Shown here: positions 63,150-64,000 of the stretch, in pieces | Numbering within the stretch: position 1 is the first letter of the stretch | Layout of the letters: the number at the start of each line of letters is the position of its first letter | Assembly (NCBI RefSeq): GCF_044336245.1 | Contig: NZ_CP172346.1 | Span: 6,696,001-6,760,000 of the forward strand | Direction of reading: 5' to 3' | Source of the DNA: Schlesneria sphaerica | Lineage (GTDB): Bacteria; Planctomycetota; Planctomycetia; Planctomycetales; Planctomycetaceae | DNA: 64,000 nt | Position numbers and translations under genes: made by a program | The notes under the pieces: generated by a model | Told to the model about the DNA's origin: nothing | What the model saw: only the letters and a program-made list of their open reading frames with translations | The model's database searches: none

Positions 63150-63530
63150 CAGTGGACACGCAAAGTGCATGCCGTGGGAAGCGGTTCCTCCAAGACGTCT
63201 GTCGCCTGCTGATGACGACCACCCTAGTAAGCAAGATGGGGGGACTACGACACAATTACTGCGACAATTCGTTGCAGAGCTGCCAGCCATGGCGGCTAAT
63301 CGATACCGACGCCCGTGCTTGCATGAATGATCACTACCCTATGAGCGTAAATTAGTGAGCCACAGTTGTCGTAGTGATTTCCTTTTGACCACGTCGTGAG
63401 TGGACTCATAAAAGGGGCGTCAATGAGCGAACGTCGGCACCAAACTTGCGAACGGAATCTCCCGCGATTCCTCGTTCTCGAAATCAGACATCAGCGGCGC
63501 CTAAGCGACTCGATTTGCCGGAAAATGTGT
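63150..63530. other. intergenic region, divergent genes
   Basis: About 380 bp between the two divergent promoters and the start of the SUMF1-type gene. Apart from the promoter at 63385-63412 and a distant inverted pair (ACTACGACA at 63243 and TGTCGTAGT near 63367), I see nothing recognisable. Confidence 0.4.
63385..63412 (+). promoter_or_regulatory. possible sigma-70 promoter for the SUMF1-type gene
   Basis: TTGACC (63385-63390) and CATAAA (63407-63412) are 16 bases apart, 110-120 bases before the start codon. The -35 match is good, the -10 is moderate. Confidence 0.4.
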
Positions 63531-64000
63531 ATGACGATCCTCCAGGTCAAGACGACGTCCTTGCGGGGAAAGTGGGTTTCCGCGTTTCCAGTTCCGCTGA
63601 TTCTGCTATTGTGTGGTGGCTGCTCGGACCCGTCGTTGTCATCTGACGAGGTCCAATGGCCGCATGCCAAAGTTGAGCTGGCGACGACCGCCTCCCCCCG
63701 GGCGCTTTCCCCTGATCTGGAGACCACGTCTGAGACGGCTGAAAGTTCTCGCTCCGCCGAACCACTCATCAGCTTCCAAAATAGTATCGGTCTTCGCATG
63801 GTCACGCTTCCAGGGGGGCGTGTGCTCATTGGTTCGCCGGAGAGTGATTCAGAAGCCCAGCCTGATGAGAAACCTCAGCACTGGGCAGACGTCAAAGGCC
63901 CGTTTTCGATCGGCGTCTATGAAGTGACCTTCGGCGAGTTCCGAAAGTTTGTCGCGGCAACCGGGTATGAAACGATGGCGGAGCGAGAGAATATGGGCTT
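63531..64000 (+). CDS. SUMF1/formylglycine-generating-enzyme-like lipoprotein (3' partial)
   Basis: The frame runs off the window edge, so only ~156 residues are seen. ATG 63531 (or 63525) has CCGGAAAATGTGT upstream. It has a signal ending in LILLLCGGC, a lipobox. After a ~75-residue Ser/Glu/Thr-rich linker comes the start of a formylglycine-generating enzyme-like (SUMF1) domain: GLRMVTLPGGRVLIGSPESD, then KGPFSIGVYEVTFGEFRKFV. The family includes true formylglycine-generating enzymes that activate sulfatases, and binding-only homologues; the catalytic Cys would be beyond the window. It is anchored in the membrane and faces the periplasm. Confidence 0.85.
   Translation, partial: MTILQVKTTSLRGKWVSAFPVPLILLLCGGCSDPSLSSDEVQWPHAKVELATTASPRALSPDLETTSETAESSRSAEPLISFQNSIGLRMVTLPGGRVLIGSPESDSEAQPDEKPQHWADVKGPFSIGVYEVTFGEFRKFVAATGYETMAERENMG

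Overview
This window looks like a chromosome segment of a planctomycete, probably from the Planctomycetaceae and relatives; the genus cannot be read from the sequence. The evidence is the density of families typical of that phylum: two DUF1559 proteins with prepilin-like N-termini, DUF1501, DUF1571, a PVC-type heme-binding CxxCH protein, several FG-GAP/CRTAC1 (ASPIC/UnbV) proteins, PQQ-propeller proteins, and an ECF sigma factor followed by a giant membrane-anchored protein. Genes are well spaced, mostly monocistronic, alternate strands often, and usually have AGGA/GGAG-type ribosome binding sites. I saw no rRNA, tRNA, CRISPR array, integrase or insertion sequence.

Layout. 1-4.5 kb: the end of an ABC-2 type permease, an aldo/keto reductase, a DPM1-like glycosyltransferase, a SnoaL-like protein and a secreted ankyrin protein. 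4.7-15.4 kb: an exported-protein locus with a CRTAC1 lipoprotein, a DUF1559 pseudopilin-like protein, a small lipoprotein, a membrane-anchored TPR protein, a FG-GAP lipoprotein with one CxxCH, a TPR lipoprotein and a seven-CxxCH cytochrome with C-terminal TPRs. 15.9-21.4 kb: an ECF sigma factor and a ~1580-residue membrane protein that probably carries the anti-sigma segment at its N-terminus. 21.5-30.8 kb: mostly cytoplasmic housekeeping genes (ornithine cyclodeaminase family, RpoD, methylguanine methyltransferase, aminotransferase, phosphodiesterase, flavodoxin). 31-44.3 kb: exported hydrolases and redox proteins (PHP metallohydrolase with EF-hands, DUF1571, CxxCH dehydrogenase, ceramidase, isochorismatase-like hydrolase and polysaccharide deacetylase), then DUF58 and an aquaporin. 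44.4-55.9 kb: an NPCBM-like exported protein, a class IV aminotransferase, PurB, a PfkB kinase, a PQQ propeller protein, a methyltransferase, DUF2721 and a bestrophin. 56-62 kb: a second exported-protein operon transcribed leftwards, DUF1559 - small lipoprotein - TPR/FG-GAP/UnbV fusion - DUF1501. The window ends with a membrane protein and the start of a SUMF1-type lipoprotein.

How the parts may work together. The most interesting theme is that the same ingredients (DUF1559, small lipoprotein, membrane-anchored TPR, FG-GAP/UnbV) occur twice: as separate genes next to cytochrome genes at 4.7-15.4 kb, and as a compact operon with TPR and FG-GAP/UnbV fused in one protein at 56-62 kb. This suggests one cell-envelope machine with two versions. 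A second theme is the ECF sigma/giant sensor pair, whose C-terminal domain appears to recur in the NPCBM-like protein at 44.4-47.3 kb. Several start codons were moved inward from the longest reading frame on the basis of ribosome binding sites and signal peptides; the reason is given in each entry.
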